Positions 11,489-23,340 of a stretch of DNA of 64,000 bases are shown one piece after another. The notes under the pieces were generated by a model. It saw only the letters and a program-made list of their open reading frames with translations. It searched no databases and was not told the DNA's origin. This DNA comes from Syngnathus acus (taxonomy: Eukaryota > Chordata > Actinopteri > Syngnathiformes > Syngnathidae). Numbering within the stretch: position 1 is the first letter of the stretch; each line of letters opens with the position of its first letter. Both the position numbers and the translations under genes were made by a program. The DNA lies in NCBI RefSeq assembly GCF_901709675.1, contig NC_051102.1, positions 5,057,412-5,121,411 of the forward strand. Direction: 5' to 3'.

Positions 11489-14400
11489 TGCGCGTACTGC
11501 TTTGTTGTCCCAAAAGCTCAAAAGGCTTCCATGTGCAAGAAGAGTCTGACTTCTCCTTTTTCCGGATGTTTTAAAATTCTTTCAGCATGCGTCAGATCTT
11601 GGAAGCCTTTTAATCGGTCACGAGCGGGCGTGGCGGCAGCAGATTTATAACAACAATTTGGGGCTTCTTGACTAAATAAAAGGCCGAGAGGATGTGAGCG
11701 GCACTTCCCGCTCACTTCCTGTTTGGTTCCATCACACACAAACTGGCTGGGCCGGACCCTCCCCTCCGCCTTTGCAAATGTCGCCGTCCTTGTTCGACGG
11801 GTTTGTGTGTTGTCGAATGCCTGACCACGCCCTTTTCACTTTCAGACTTGGCCTGTGGGAGTGAAAAGCCTGAGCTGAGATTGTGTGTGCGTGTGTGCGC
11901 GTGCGTGCGTGTGTGTGTCAGTAAGTGAATCAAAGAGTCTGAAGTTGTCTGCATACGCATGAGTGAAGTGCACTTTTCATTTTCTGTTTGCGTGGGTGTG
12001 TGTGCAGCTCTGTGCGTGTACAATCAAGTGCTAAGTTGTCACCTTCACGTCTTCCCCCACCCTGTTCGCTTTCATACCCTGCCTGCCTGCCTGTGTGTGT
12101 GCGTGCATGCGCGGGTTTCAATGTGGGTATTTTGCCAACTTTACACACCTACCATAGAAATATTGCAGTATAACCAAACATGCCATCTGCGGGTGCGCGT
12201 GCACGGTCACAGTGAAAATAATTTTTACGAGCGCGGAGTACACTTGCAGGAAACGGAAAGCTTATTTATTTATTTTTTAATGATTGAAATCAGTGATACA
12301 CAAACGTATCACGAACAATGAGAACACGAAATGTAAGGCACAAGGCACACAGTACCAGTAGTGTGTGGTTGCATTGGGTAGAGCGCATTAGTCAAGAAAA
12401 GGCGTCGCTCTTTGTTATCTCGTTTTTTAGCCAGAAAGTTAACATCTTCAGGAAACTGAAAGCATCAGTTGAGTTAATTTGAGGTTTTATGCTGAGCACA
12501 TCGCCCTCTAGTGGACAGTTGTGGCAAAACTGCATGATTTAGGCATTGGATTGACTTCCTTATTGAATTTACGAAGCATTGAAATCGCAAAAGTCTTTTC
12601 AATCATTTTTTTCCATTTTGTTTTCAGTCAAGGCCACATAGAGACAATGAACACATTTGTAAGCTTTTTATATGCTTCCGTCTCCTTCCGCAGACTTTCG
12701 GCCTCACCAGATTAACATTTACGCGTGATCTCTCCAGAAATGGCGTCGTCCGGTGTTCGATTGTGTTGTTGAAGTGCGCTCCGCCCTTCTTCTCGCCCTC
12801 AGCGCTTTGTGCGACAACCTGATCCAGGACATCATCTACAGCTTCCTGGTGCTGCCCAACCGCATCACCATCCCTCTGGTGGGCCAAGCTCAGCTGGAGA
12901 GCCTCCTCTTCCCTGTGCCCAAGGTATGAACACGCACGTTTCAGGCTTCTTCCTCTTCTTTTCTGCCCTTGCACACGTTAAGCCCGTGCGGCCCTCAGGG
13001 CATCCTGCGCATCCATTTCATGGAGGCCCAGGACCTTCTGGGCAAGGACAAGTTCCTGGGCGGCCTCATCAAGGGCAAGTCGGACCCTTATGGGATCATC
13101 CGGGTGGGAAAACAGCTCTTCCAGAGCAAAGTCATCCACGATACGGTCAACCCCAAGTGGAATGCCGTCTTCGAGGTGAGGAGGCTCCGTGCGCTCGGAG
13201 CAACCGAGCCTCTGCGCCGCGCTGACGATCCCGTCGTGTGGCAGGCTGAGGTCATGGACCCCGAGGGACAAAATGTGGAGGTCCAGTTGTATGACGAAGA
13301 CACGGACAAGGACGACGTGCTGGGAAGGTGCGTCTCGCAATAGCAACACATGCAGACGCGGCTGGCGGAATACTAGACGACAAGAAGGCCACGTTCACCC
13401 AGCAAGACAACACAAGACCGCCACCACCTCAACGGTGGCACGGCCTGTTTGTGTGTAGTGAGTTGTTGTTGTCGTCCTTCCAGCGTCACCATCGACCTGG
13501 GCGAGCTTGCCAAAGAGCAAAAAGTGGACGAGGTGAGTGGGGGGGAGCGGAGGCAAGTTCCATTCACGCAGGCTGGCCTTCTTTATCTTATGCAAAGAGC
13601 GATTCATATTTGCTGCCTTTCAGTGGTTCAGTCTGGATGACGTGGCTTCGGGCAAGTTGCACATGAAGCTGGAGTGGCTGTCACTGCTAGCCACACCTGA
13701 CAAGCTGGACCAGGTGAGGTGCAGGGAGGGGTATCTAAGACCGCCTTCCTCCTGTTCCGATGTCACATCCTCCTTGGATTCTCAGGTTCTGGCCGACATC
13801 CGCGCCGACCGCAGCAAAACCAACGACGGCCTCTCCTCTGCGCTGCTCGTTGTCTTCTTGGACTCGGCCCGCAACCTGCCGGTGAGTCCGTCCGCCCGTG
13901 CACGCAAACCCTGCTCCAAAAATGAGGGCCACCTTCTTTGATTGCCGCTTTTGAAAAGGAAATGCAACAGAAAATGGCCACGGGTGAGCCAATTGGGCAC
14001 ATTTGTTGGGTTGGAGCGCCTCATCGTCGGCCGCGTGTGGCGGGTTAGGGTCTCGTTTTTTTGTTGTATCCACGTCACATAAATAAGCGCTGTGGCATGG
14101 CACAAATTTACTGACATTGATTTTTAATGTTGTGACACAAACCTGTTTTTGTGCAAAATGCATTCAAGAGTTTGGAAGATGTTTTTTTCCTCCAATGCAT
14201 TTCGAATGGCCGTCAATTATGTGTGTCGTACAATATTTCAACATTCTATTTTTATGTTGGAACGGATGAGTGGCATTTGCACTCAGTTCATTTGTGTCCG
14301 TTTCTGAGTGGAAAAAAATCTCAAGCTGGTTACGGCTCGGCCAAGTCGTCCTGACACAGCGTTTCCTTCTTGCTGCTCATGGGGGACAGTCACTCATGGA

Positions 14401-16207
14401 GCGCCTTCCTTGTCTCTCTGTGTGTGTGTCCTCATTTCCGGTCACGCCGCGTAGGCCGGGAAGAAAGTGACCAGCGACCCAAGTCCGTTTGTCGAGCTCA
14501 AAGTGGCTCCCAAGTCCCACGAGAGCAAGGTGAGAAAAGTATTTTCCCCTCAGCCCACATCAAGCAAACACGTTTGACAAAAGTTAAATTCAATTAATAC
14601 GTGCCATGGATAGTGAACAGACTGGATTCTTTTTTCTTTTCTTTTTTTCCTTCTGGCCTGCGCTCGGCAGACGCGCTACAAGACCCACGAGCCGGTTTGG
14701 GAAGAAGCTTTCTCCTTCCTAATCCACAACCCCAGGATTCAAGACCTGGAGGTGGAGGTACCCAAAGCTGCTCTTTTCAGCCAAGGCAAGGCATGCACCC
14801 CTCCCCTCACGTGCGTTGCGATGTTCAGGTGAAGGACGCCAAACACGACGACTGCAGCCTGGGCACGCTGGTTCTGCCGCTGAGCCACCTGCTGGAGGCC
14901 GAAGACATGACGCTCAACCAGCAGTTTCCTTTGCGCAGCATGGGACCAAGTTGCACCCTCAAGATGAAGATAGCGCTGCGGGTAGGGAACGCTGCTGACC
15001 TCAGCAAAAGCAAAGCTCAGGCCACGCCCGCTTTTAGGTGCTGCACCTGGGCAGAGATGACGCCGCCGCTGCGTCCTCGGGCGCTGAGCGCAACCGGGCC
15101 TCGTCGGTCGACCCCGTGTCGCCGGACAGCGCGAGAGACATCCTGCGCTCTCAATCGGTGTCTGAGGCGGCTCTGCGGCGGCGGCAGCGGGAGGCACAGG
15201 AGGGTGGCACGCTTGCCGAGCATGGCCGCAGTGCGTCGCAGGCGGCCATCTTGGAATCGCAACACTTTCTGGAGGGGGACAAGGAGACTACGCCCAGCAT
15301 CGCCTCGGATATTTCCAACCCCTACGCCGCTCAGGAGCTGCAGCAGAGACTCCAGCAGATGCAGAAGTAGGCCCCCCTTTGAAATGTCTTGCCGTGGCCT
15401 TCCAACACTGCAATGTGAAACTGTCTTTTAGTGGCTCTGGTCCCAGCTACTTTCCGCTGGGGGAGATCCAGCTGACGCTGAGACATAGCTCCCAAAGGAA
15501 CAAGCTAGTGGTGGTGGTCCACGGCTGCAGGTGACTCACACGCACGGGCTTCAACAACTCTTCCCCCTCTTAATTCTTTTTTTCTCCCCTCTGCTCGTCC
15601 TGGTCTCGGCTCGTGCTCAGGAACCTGATCACGTTCAGCGACCACGGGTCCGACCCGTACGTGCGCCTCTACTTGCTTCCTGACAAGAGACGCTCGGGAA
15701 GGAGAAAAACTCACACCTTCAAGAAAACGCTCAACCCCGTCTATGATCAGACGTGAGTAGCAAATCAAGTCACGGAAGGCAACGGAAACAAAAACTTTTT
15801 TCTGTTAATGTGATCAGCTTCGAGTTCAACGTGTCCCTGGTGGAGCTCCATAGGAGGGTTCTGGACGTGGCTGTCAAGAACAGCGGAGGGCTGCTCTCCA
15901 GACACAAGGGTCTGCTGGGGAAGGTACGCTTTTCATTTGCAAGAGAGCAAAAAAGGCAGGGCACGCTGACCAAAGCGCCCTTTTGTCCGGCAGGTTCTGA
16001 TCAAATTGGGCCCCGAAGATGCCGCCAAGGGATGGACGCAGTGGTCAGTTGGCCTTTTTCAAACTTGGCAATAGTCACCACCTGAAGACGTGGTGCTTCT
16101 CTTATAGCGCCACCTAGTGAAAATCATTGTCATTGCTGACACAAATGTTTGTAACCCGCAGGTATGAGCTGAGCGAGGACGGCCACCAGAAGCCTCATCA
16201 GCTCTAA
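7172..16207 (+). CDS. esyt2: Extended synaptotagmin-2
   Basis: Tethers ER to plasma membrane and transfers lipids at contact sites. 843 residues in 22 exons: 7172..7537, 9321..9362, 9520..9654, 9722..9798, 9890..9962, 10407..10496, 11317..11372, 12803..12923, 12999..13175, 13245..13327, 13484..13532, 13624..13713, 13786..13881, 14455..14529, 14671..14757, 14829..14981, 15038..15366, 15432..15530, 15621..15752, 15818..15923, 15994..16043, 16162..16207. Order: hydrophobic ER hairpin (residues 55-84, [20 protein letters not shown]), SMP lipid-transfer domain (about 125-320), C2A from 321 ([13 protein letters not shown]...[19 protein letters not shown] acidic loop), C2B (about 470-590), low-complexity linker, and C2C (about 710-843) with the basic patch [10 protein letters not shown] expected to bind PI(4,5)P2. 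Three C2 domains, rather than five, exclude ESYT1. HSSQRNKL and KGWTQWYEL favour ESYT2 over ESYT3. The start is the first ATG after a likely 5' UTR acceptor. Confidence 0.95.
8287..8730. repeat. Diverged local duplication in esyt2 intron 1
   Basis: A similar block occurs at about 8287-8325 (ATGTCAGAGTGTCCCCGAA, then CACCTGATTT) and 8628-8666 (ATGTCAGACTGTCCCTGAA, then CACCTGATTT). A weaker third copy lies at 8389-8420. Copies two and three are each followed by GATGGATTTAAC. This looks like an old tandem or element-internal duplication; the family was not identified. Confidence 0.6.
11432..11490. repeat. (TG)n microsatellite in esyt2 intron 7
   Basis: About 50 bases of pure TG followed by a short degenerate TG/CG tail. 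A CA-rich degenerate stretch (about 11090-11215) lies just upstream, across the preceding exon. Confidence 0.95.
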
Positions 16208-16438
16208 CGCTGCAATTGGCTTGCTTCCTTTTGTTAGCTTTAGCGTGCAGCGGCAAAGCAGAGCTTGACTTTGAGGCAAGCTCTCACTATTTATGATGGC
16301 CACGTGTCCTTTTTTGTGACTGCACAGCGACATCATGTGGCTGCATTGTGTCGTCGTCTGTTTCTTTACCATGTCTGCCATCCACGCAAAAGGGCCAAAT
16401 TGAGATGAACCTTTCCGGGACAAATGCTTGGACTAGAT

Positions 16439-16827
16439 CAATGGTTCTTAACCTTGTTGGAGGTACCGAACTCCGCCAGTCTCATATGCGCATTCACCGA
16501 ACCCCTCTTTAGCGAAAAATTACAAAAAAAAAATTCAAATTCAAGACATAGATGTTTTTTACTGGTGCACAAAATGAGCCGTGGATGAACATTGCCTTGT
16601 TCAAAGAACAAAACCAACACAATGCATGAACTCACAACAAATTACGTACCTACAAATCAGTGTGACTTCTGCTGTTGACTTTGTGAGACCAGTTCAGATA
16701 TGAGTCATCACAAATTTACATGATAAATCAGGTGTGTTCGGACCTCCACAGTGGAGGCTCTGCCGAACCCCTGAGACTGACTCACCGAACCCCTAGGGTT
16801 CGATCGCACCCAGGTTAAAAACCACTG
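16439..16827. mobile_element. Short non-autonomous hAT-type element (MITE)
   Basis: The 389-bp element begins CAATGGTTCTTAACCT and ends AGGTTAAAAACCACTG. The reverse complement of the right end (CAGTGGTTTTTAACCT) matches the left end at 14 of 16 positions. The flanking octamers GACTAGAT (16431-16438) and GATTAGAT (16828-16835) match at 7 of 8, the 8-bp target-site duplication typical of hAT transposons. The interior repeats CACCGAACCCC and encodes no transposase. Confidence 0.85.
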
Positions 16828-17141
16828 GATTAGATAGAAGAGGCATAATTCAGGGATTGTAAAAGTTTGATATGACAATGGTGGTCATTGAGGATATTTT
16901 GGCCTGGTTTCTTGGAAAATGACCCTAACCCTGCCCCCCCCCACCTCTTTCAAACTTGTATTATTTTTCTGTTGTGTTTCTTAAGTTTCTTAAGTTTCAC
17001 TGGCTTTATCTGCTGTTTATTTGGCATGGCATTGCTTGTTTGGAAAGTTGTTCTGCTGAAAGGAGTGAACACAACCCTACGAAATCAACGAGTTGTTTTA
17101 AAGGTGACTTTTTTTTTAATTCATAACAAACATGTATAAAT

Positions 17142-17199
17142 GAAGCGCTATATCTTGCCTTCATCCATATGAAGCGCTATATCTTGCCTTCATCCATAT
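17142..17199. repeat. 29-bp perfect tandem duplication
   Basis: Two adjacent identical copies of a 29-base unit beginning GAAGCGCTATATCTTGCC and ending CCATAT, at 17142-17170 and 17171-17199. This is a recent local duplication or slippage event in intergenic DNA. Confidence 0.95.
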
Positions 17200-18016
17200 G
17201 TACAAATTTTGCAGCTTAGAAAAAAATATCGCCAGTGAGTAACAGCACCACCCAGTGGCAATTATGCCCTATAGGCTTTTTTTATGCAACAGCAATTTCG
17301 TATTGTTTCGATATTTACTTGTAAAGCCTTAAGTTACTGTATTCTTTTTTGTGTTGTGCTTTTTTGTCATAACTAAGCATTTAAACCAAAATGAGTGGAA
17401 GGGCAAGTCTTATTTTGAAATGTGTCCTGTTTGAAAACGCCTCTTCAAATGAGACCGACCGAGGCAAGCTTGAGACTCTTTCCTGTTGTGCCTTAGGTCA
17501 AATGTCATGAAACCGGCGAACGGCTCACCTCCGTCAACTTGGAAAAGAATTAAAAAAAGACGAGAGCAGAAAAAGTCTTGGATTGTTTTTCATCACATGG
17601 CGCATGTCATCAACGAGCGTTAACATTGCAGCTCTGCTTACCTTTTGGTTCTGGCTGCCACGTCTCGCGGTGACGATCGCTGCTGGCGACGGTCTACGTG
17701 CGCTGGCTTGGGTGCCCTCCTTTCCTCCCGGCCTGTCTGGTTTTCGTTTGCTTCCTGTGCCTTTATTTTGAAGGCGAGCGACGGATGTTTGGGGCGCGAA
17801 GACCCCCGCATGCTTGCTGACAGCAGCATCGGGAGAAGGAAGAAGAGCAATCAACGCCCTCCTCGCTCCAGCCATCCATCCATCCTTTTCAGGGCACCGA
17901 CTCGTCTTCCGCACGTCAGGCTGCGCAGGTGCCGCCCCAAGCAGTCCACAGGTGCAAATTGAGTCCTGAGGCAAGATGGCCTGTTAACGCGCGCATAGAA
18001 CCAAAACAGGAGCGAC

Positions 18017-21000
18017 ATGCCACCGCCTTCCTCCTCTTCCTCCCTTTGCCTCCTCGTCGTCGTCGTTCTCCTGCAGACCTCCTCCATCGCGTCGGCTGAC
18101 AGGCGCTTCGGTGAGTGGCCTCTCGGCATCGGCTACTAATTCGGAACCACTAGTGCTTCTGGTTCGTGTGCTTTGATTTGGGTCCATTTTGTGCTCAGTG
18201 ATGCAATTCGCCCAATCGACCAACAAGACACCAAATTGACAGCAAAACGTCGGAGTTCTTTCTAAACGGAAACAAAAAATGGCAACCCAATTGGTGCAAC
18301 TCGAAGACAGGTGCGCGATGTTCATTCAGTCGAACAAATGACCCTTTAATGATTCTAGACACATCGTGCCGCACTCAAATCTATCTCCAAACTACTCTCA
18401 TCACGTTGAACGTGTCCCCCTCCTCTTGCTGGTCGGATTACATAATAATCGTAATAAGGAAGCAGCTGGATGACGCCTGACGATGACGATCGTCATCGTG
18501 GATGTTTATTCATCTTGAATGCTTCCGGAGGCGCAGGTGTGTTCCTGTGCACCAAAAGCGATTTGTCTCTTTTTGTGACGGTAAAAAGCAAACAAAGCCC
18601 AAAACCATGCGCCTAACGACGCACCAATGTGAGGGTCGTCCGTGTCAGTCGCATTTGTGCATCGTGGAAATGGGCTCCTCCGCGCTCCCGTTCATGAGTC
18701 GTTTCACGCAGGGCCACCCCGTAGTGCTGCTTGACGTACAGAGCCTTCATCCTCGTCCTCCTCGCTTTTGCCGCGTTTGATAGATGTAAAGTCCACCAAG
18801 TCTATTCAACAACAGGCGGCGAAAAAAACAAAACACGGCGCGTGGCCATCCGATGAGCTGTTGCCATGGTTACGGCATCCGTCCGTTTGCTCCGTTAAAC
18901 GTACGTGATGTAGCAGCCGCCTGACCAATTGATGTGAACAAGTTTGGAAACCTAACCTAATTTCAAAGCTTAATTTGAAACACGACCCCATGTTGAAAGC
19001 TTGCGCGCGCCCTCGTTCTAATTTCTTCTTGCCAGGTTGCCTGTTCCAGCGAGAGCTGTGTACGCCGTTCGAGCTGTGCGTCAACGGTGAGATTATTTTT
19101 TTTTTTTTTTGCGTTTTGACTTGCGGTGCGGCCGGACGACCGTCCCAATACCTTTGTCCGCGTGCATTTGCAGACGGGATGTTCGGGAGGTGTCACTCCG
19201 TCCCGGTGAGCGACGTTTACGCTTACGACGTCACCCCACCCGTCGTGCAACATTTTCGGCTGCTGCTGGACAAGATGGCCGCTGCGGGTAAGTTAAAACG
19301 GATCTCGTGTGTTGCGTTGTAACATGATATTGTTCACATTTGATTCGGCCATACTCTTCCGTAACTGTTTTAAGTTGCGACAGTCTTGTTTGGATCTAAA
19401 CTCGAGTGGAAAGGTGTAGTGGATGAGGCCATTTTGCTTTGAGCGACATCTTAAAGGAGAAAAACGGCACATGCATCATAAAGAAACAAAATTCATTGTT
19501 TTGTGATCGAGCCCGGCGTGACGAGTTGCAACGGCCTGAACTTGGACGAAGCTTGTTTTGTTCCACCGCTGAGTGAATTTTCCAGAACGCGGTTGAAATT
19601 CTGCACATGTGCAGGCTTGGCGTGGCAGGACGACACCAGCCAGCATGTTCTGGCCAAAGAACTCTCCAAAGTCAGGAAGATTCCTCAGCGGCCGTTCGCC
19701 AACGCGGACGGCAGGTAAGACGGCAATGAGGAAGCACGGCGGGACGATGGCTCAAGGCAGCTCGTTGGCAGGCCGGCGACCGAAGGGGCGGAGCTTAGCC
19801 AGAACCTGCAGACGTACCACCGGCGTCTCAGCCAGAGCCCATCAGCGGATCAGCTCAGAGTTCTCCTGAAGGTCCTGAGTCAGCTGCCCACCGCCTCAGC
19901 CCGCCTCGGAGACGTCCACCGCCACGGAGCAGACGCTTGGCCCCTCAGGAACTTCAAACTCAAAACCCCAGGAGCTTCTGCCAAGAAGCCTCTCACGTTA
20001 GTTGACGGTAAGTTCAAGACTTCAATGCCAAAAACCACAATCAGCGTTGCACGCGGTCCGTTTAAAAACTATTTGAACACAAACAACGGGGTGACACATG
20101 CAAGCATGTTGTCTTTATCCTCTGCCAAGAATTGCCACACTTATTGCAGCCCCAATCATTTGTGCACATCCACACTGTACTGCCCCCAGGTGACCAAGGA
20201 AAGGAGCAGCACAATGTCAAAACGTGTCACCAAAATTATTGATCGTACTGGACTGTTAAATGTAGCTCAAATGTCTTGGTGGTGATTATCTGCCATCCCA
20301 CACTTCTCTTTAGAGAGATATGCCCCCCCCCCAAAATAATACAAATGACAATTTGGGGGGGGCAAGTTGGATGCACTGCACTCATTTCAGTGGGGAAAGA
20401 TAATTTGAGTCTCAAAACAATTTGGATCTCAAGCTGGTTTTCCCGGTTTGTTCCAAATCAGAAAAGTTCATCCGCAACGTGTTGAAGAACATTGGCAGGC
20501 AGCACTTGGACATGGACGACCTGACGCCGCACGACGTGGAGCGGCTGTCCAACCTCATCGTAGACGCTTTGCTAGTGGTGGACAAGGACGGGAGCGTAGA
20601 CCGGGATGCCAGCGCAGACCGGAACGGGCTCCGAGATTTGGCGGGCAAAGAGGAGGGGCAGAAGAAGGAGGAGATTGTGGAGGAAGCTCCAACTCGGGAC
20701 CCACCTCAAGGTTGCAGGCCACTCAAACATGACCTAGCTGCCAATCATTGCAGGAACCTCTTTTTAAATAAGGGACATTTTTCTCCCAACAGAAGACCAA
20801 TCACTGACTCACCGCGACAATGTGATGGACAAGGTGAGCTGGTGCCGAAAAGCAGTGCTAATGGCAGGCAGGTCTGTTCTTGTGCTTACTGGCTAAATGA
20901 ACGGATGTCCACACAAGTGTGCTTTCTGGCGTCGTTTTGCTTGCAGGCTGGCGGCGAAAACGTTTTCAGCAAACTTCTGGCCTACTTGGACCAAGGAGCC

Positions 21001-23301
21001 GCTTCACCGGCTTCTCCTCCTCGTCGGTCGGGCCCAGAGAGCGTGTTGGTGGAAAAGAAGGATACCGCGGTGGAGGAAGTGTCGGAGGTGACGGGCTGGC
21101 TGAAGGAGGTGGCCCCGCCTCCGACCGCCCCCAAAGACCAGCAAAGGCCTCCCAAGATGCCCGAGGAACTCCAGCTTGACGTCAAGGAGGCCAGCGGCAA
21201 AGAAGCCGGCAACGTTTTTGGCTATGTCATCACCGACACCGAGTGAGTTCATCCGGAAAATTCTCAAATTTGTGATGTCACGTGTGAGCTTGGGTTTTTA
21301 TTTTGCCTCCTCAGCAGCCTCCAGACGGACCAAGGGCTCCACATGATGGAGATCCTGGCTCGCATGGCCACCATCAAGATCACAGACTTGGCTGAGTTGT
21401 CGTATGTATGAACGTTTTCTCTCCTTTCTTCGTCCGCTCTGATGTGCGATGGTGTCCAAGCGACTGTCAAGTTTGCGTTGGACAACGTTTGACGGGTCAA
21501 ACTGCTGAAGGAGGCATTTCTGTTTATGAAGTTGTATCTCCATTTTGAAGAAAAAAAACTATGAATTGATCAAATCCATGAATCCCCCATCCCGTACGGC
21601 ACAAATTGTAAGCACACTTTTCTGCTTTCTTACTTTTCTTCCCCTTTGGGAATTTGGGACTTGGGTAGCGTAGCCGAGGCATTAGCATAGGCGAGGTGTT
21701 TTGGTTGGTCGCAAAGCATCAGTGCACGTTTCCATGGATACCACTTTTGTTAGGATGACAAATTAGCTGCGTGTTTAAAATGCTTCAACTTAAATCAAGT
21801 GTTGACGTTAGCTTAAATAAGGCCATGGAGGGGGTCCGGCGTCCGGGGTCTGGGCTAGCCATCCATCTCGCCGCAGGGGCCGTTTGAGCAGCAAGAAGAA
21901 AGGCTTCATCTGACCACACATGCGTTGCTCTGCCTTCTGATTTATTTGCCGCCCGCCCGCCAGCAAAAGCAAAAAAATGGCCGCCTGACACAGGTGGAAG
22001 GGACAACCTTAAGATTCCGACTTGTTCTTTCTTTCTTTGTTGGTTGTGATTTGTGTTGCGGGCCAAAAAAAATTTGAGTATAAATGAGGTTTGAAAATCG
22101 AAAGCATTTCTGTGCTTTGGATTGAATGTGACGCGTTGACGGCGTTTGGAGGCGCAATTTCCATTGACATCACTGGGTGGAGCACTTGGACTCTTCAGTC
22201 ATTGAGACAAGGGGCACAAAATCAAAATCACTTGGCTCGATAGGGAAAAGGCAACTCTTGATTGCAAATGGTTGCATTTCAGGGTGGTGGGCCCGGCAGT
22301 GACCTTCAAGGTGAAGACCAACCGACAAAACGTCAGCACGGCCGACGTGGTGCAAGTTGCTGGTAGGTCACCATTGCTTCCGTGCAGTGGCTGTTCAACA
22401 CTGACTTCGTCCCTGGGCGAGACTATTTCCGAGTGCCCCCCCCTCCCCCCGTTAAAGGCACTTAATGGCAGAAATAATGTGCCAGCGGTGCTGACGGCGC
22501 TTCGTTTTGCCAGGCCGGGATGGGCTGGGCCCTCTCCTTTTGTTCGGAGTGAGAAATGAGCCGTTTCTGGATGTGTTTCGGCTCCGACTCACGTTGAGTC
22601 ACATAAAGCACGGCTTGGGACGGGGCCTCCCGTGTGACAAATGAAACGCTGCTGCGTCGTATGGAGGTTTCGTGTACAAATGAGATTTTGTTTTTTCATC
22701 TCGCACTGCGACAAGTTGGAAGGGAAAAAATTTGAATCATTAGATTCGACTTTAATTCCTTTTCTTGGCTTTGCCAACATTCAACACCAAGTCAAGAATG
22801 TAATCAAGAAGAACCTCGTCCAGAACGTGACAAACTCAGACTCAAACCTATTTCATATAGTCCAAGTGGACAAATTAAACAATGTCAAGTGAGTCAAGAG
22901 GCCGGTCAAAACTCAAGCCAAGAACCGTGTCAGGAGTTGAGGTTGCACTCACAAGTATTGTCTTTTGCAGCGGAACGGAAAGCGTCGCTGGAGAAGGAGG
23001 CCAAGCTGGGCATCCTGGAGACAGGAGTCGCAAATGTGAGTAACGCCGCTGTTTGCTGCTCCCACATCTTTTGTTATCCTCCACTTGCTGTGCCTAGAGG
23101 GGCAAATCGGCAAGTAGTGGGGACGGCGTTCTTGTCGGCTGCTCTTTGCACGACATCTGCGGATGAGATGGGAATCCAGGCTTCTGAACAAGTTGTGCTG
23201 CAGTCTGGAGGCGCTTTTGGGGTTGTCCTGAAAATGTTTTGTTGTGGTTTGAAAATGAAAGAGCTGTGAGGGCCTCCATGGGGGTCAGAGAATTAGCATC
23301 G

Positions 23302-23340
<39 letters not shown>

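Larger units (their letters stand above)
16208..18016. other. Intergenic: esyt2 3' flank and ptprn2 upstream region
   Basis: About 1.8 kb between two genes in the same orientation. It contains the hAT-like element and a 29-bp tandem duplication, listed separately, and no supported exon. The segment 17640-18016 becomes GC-richer towards the ptprn2 start and probably holds its promoter and 5' UTR. No unambiguous esyt2 AATAAA signal was seen. Confidence 0.6.
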
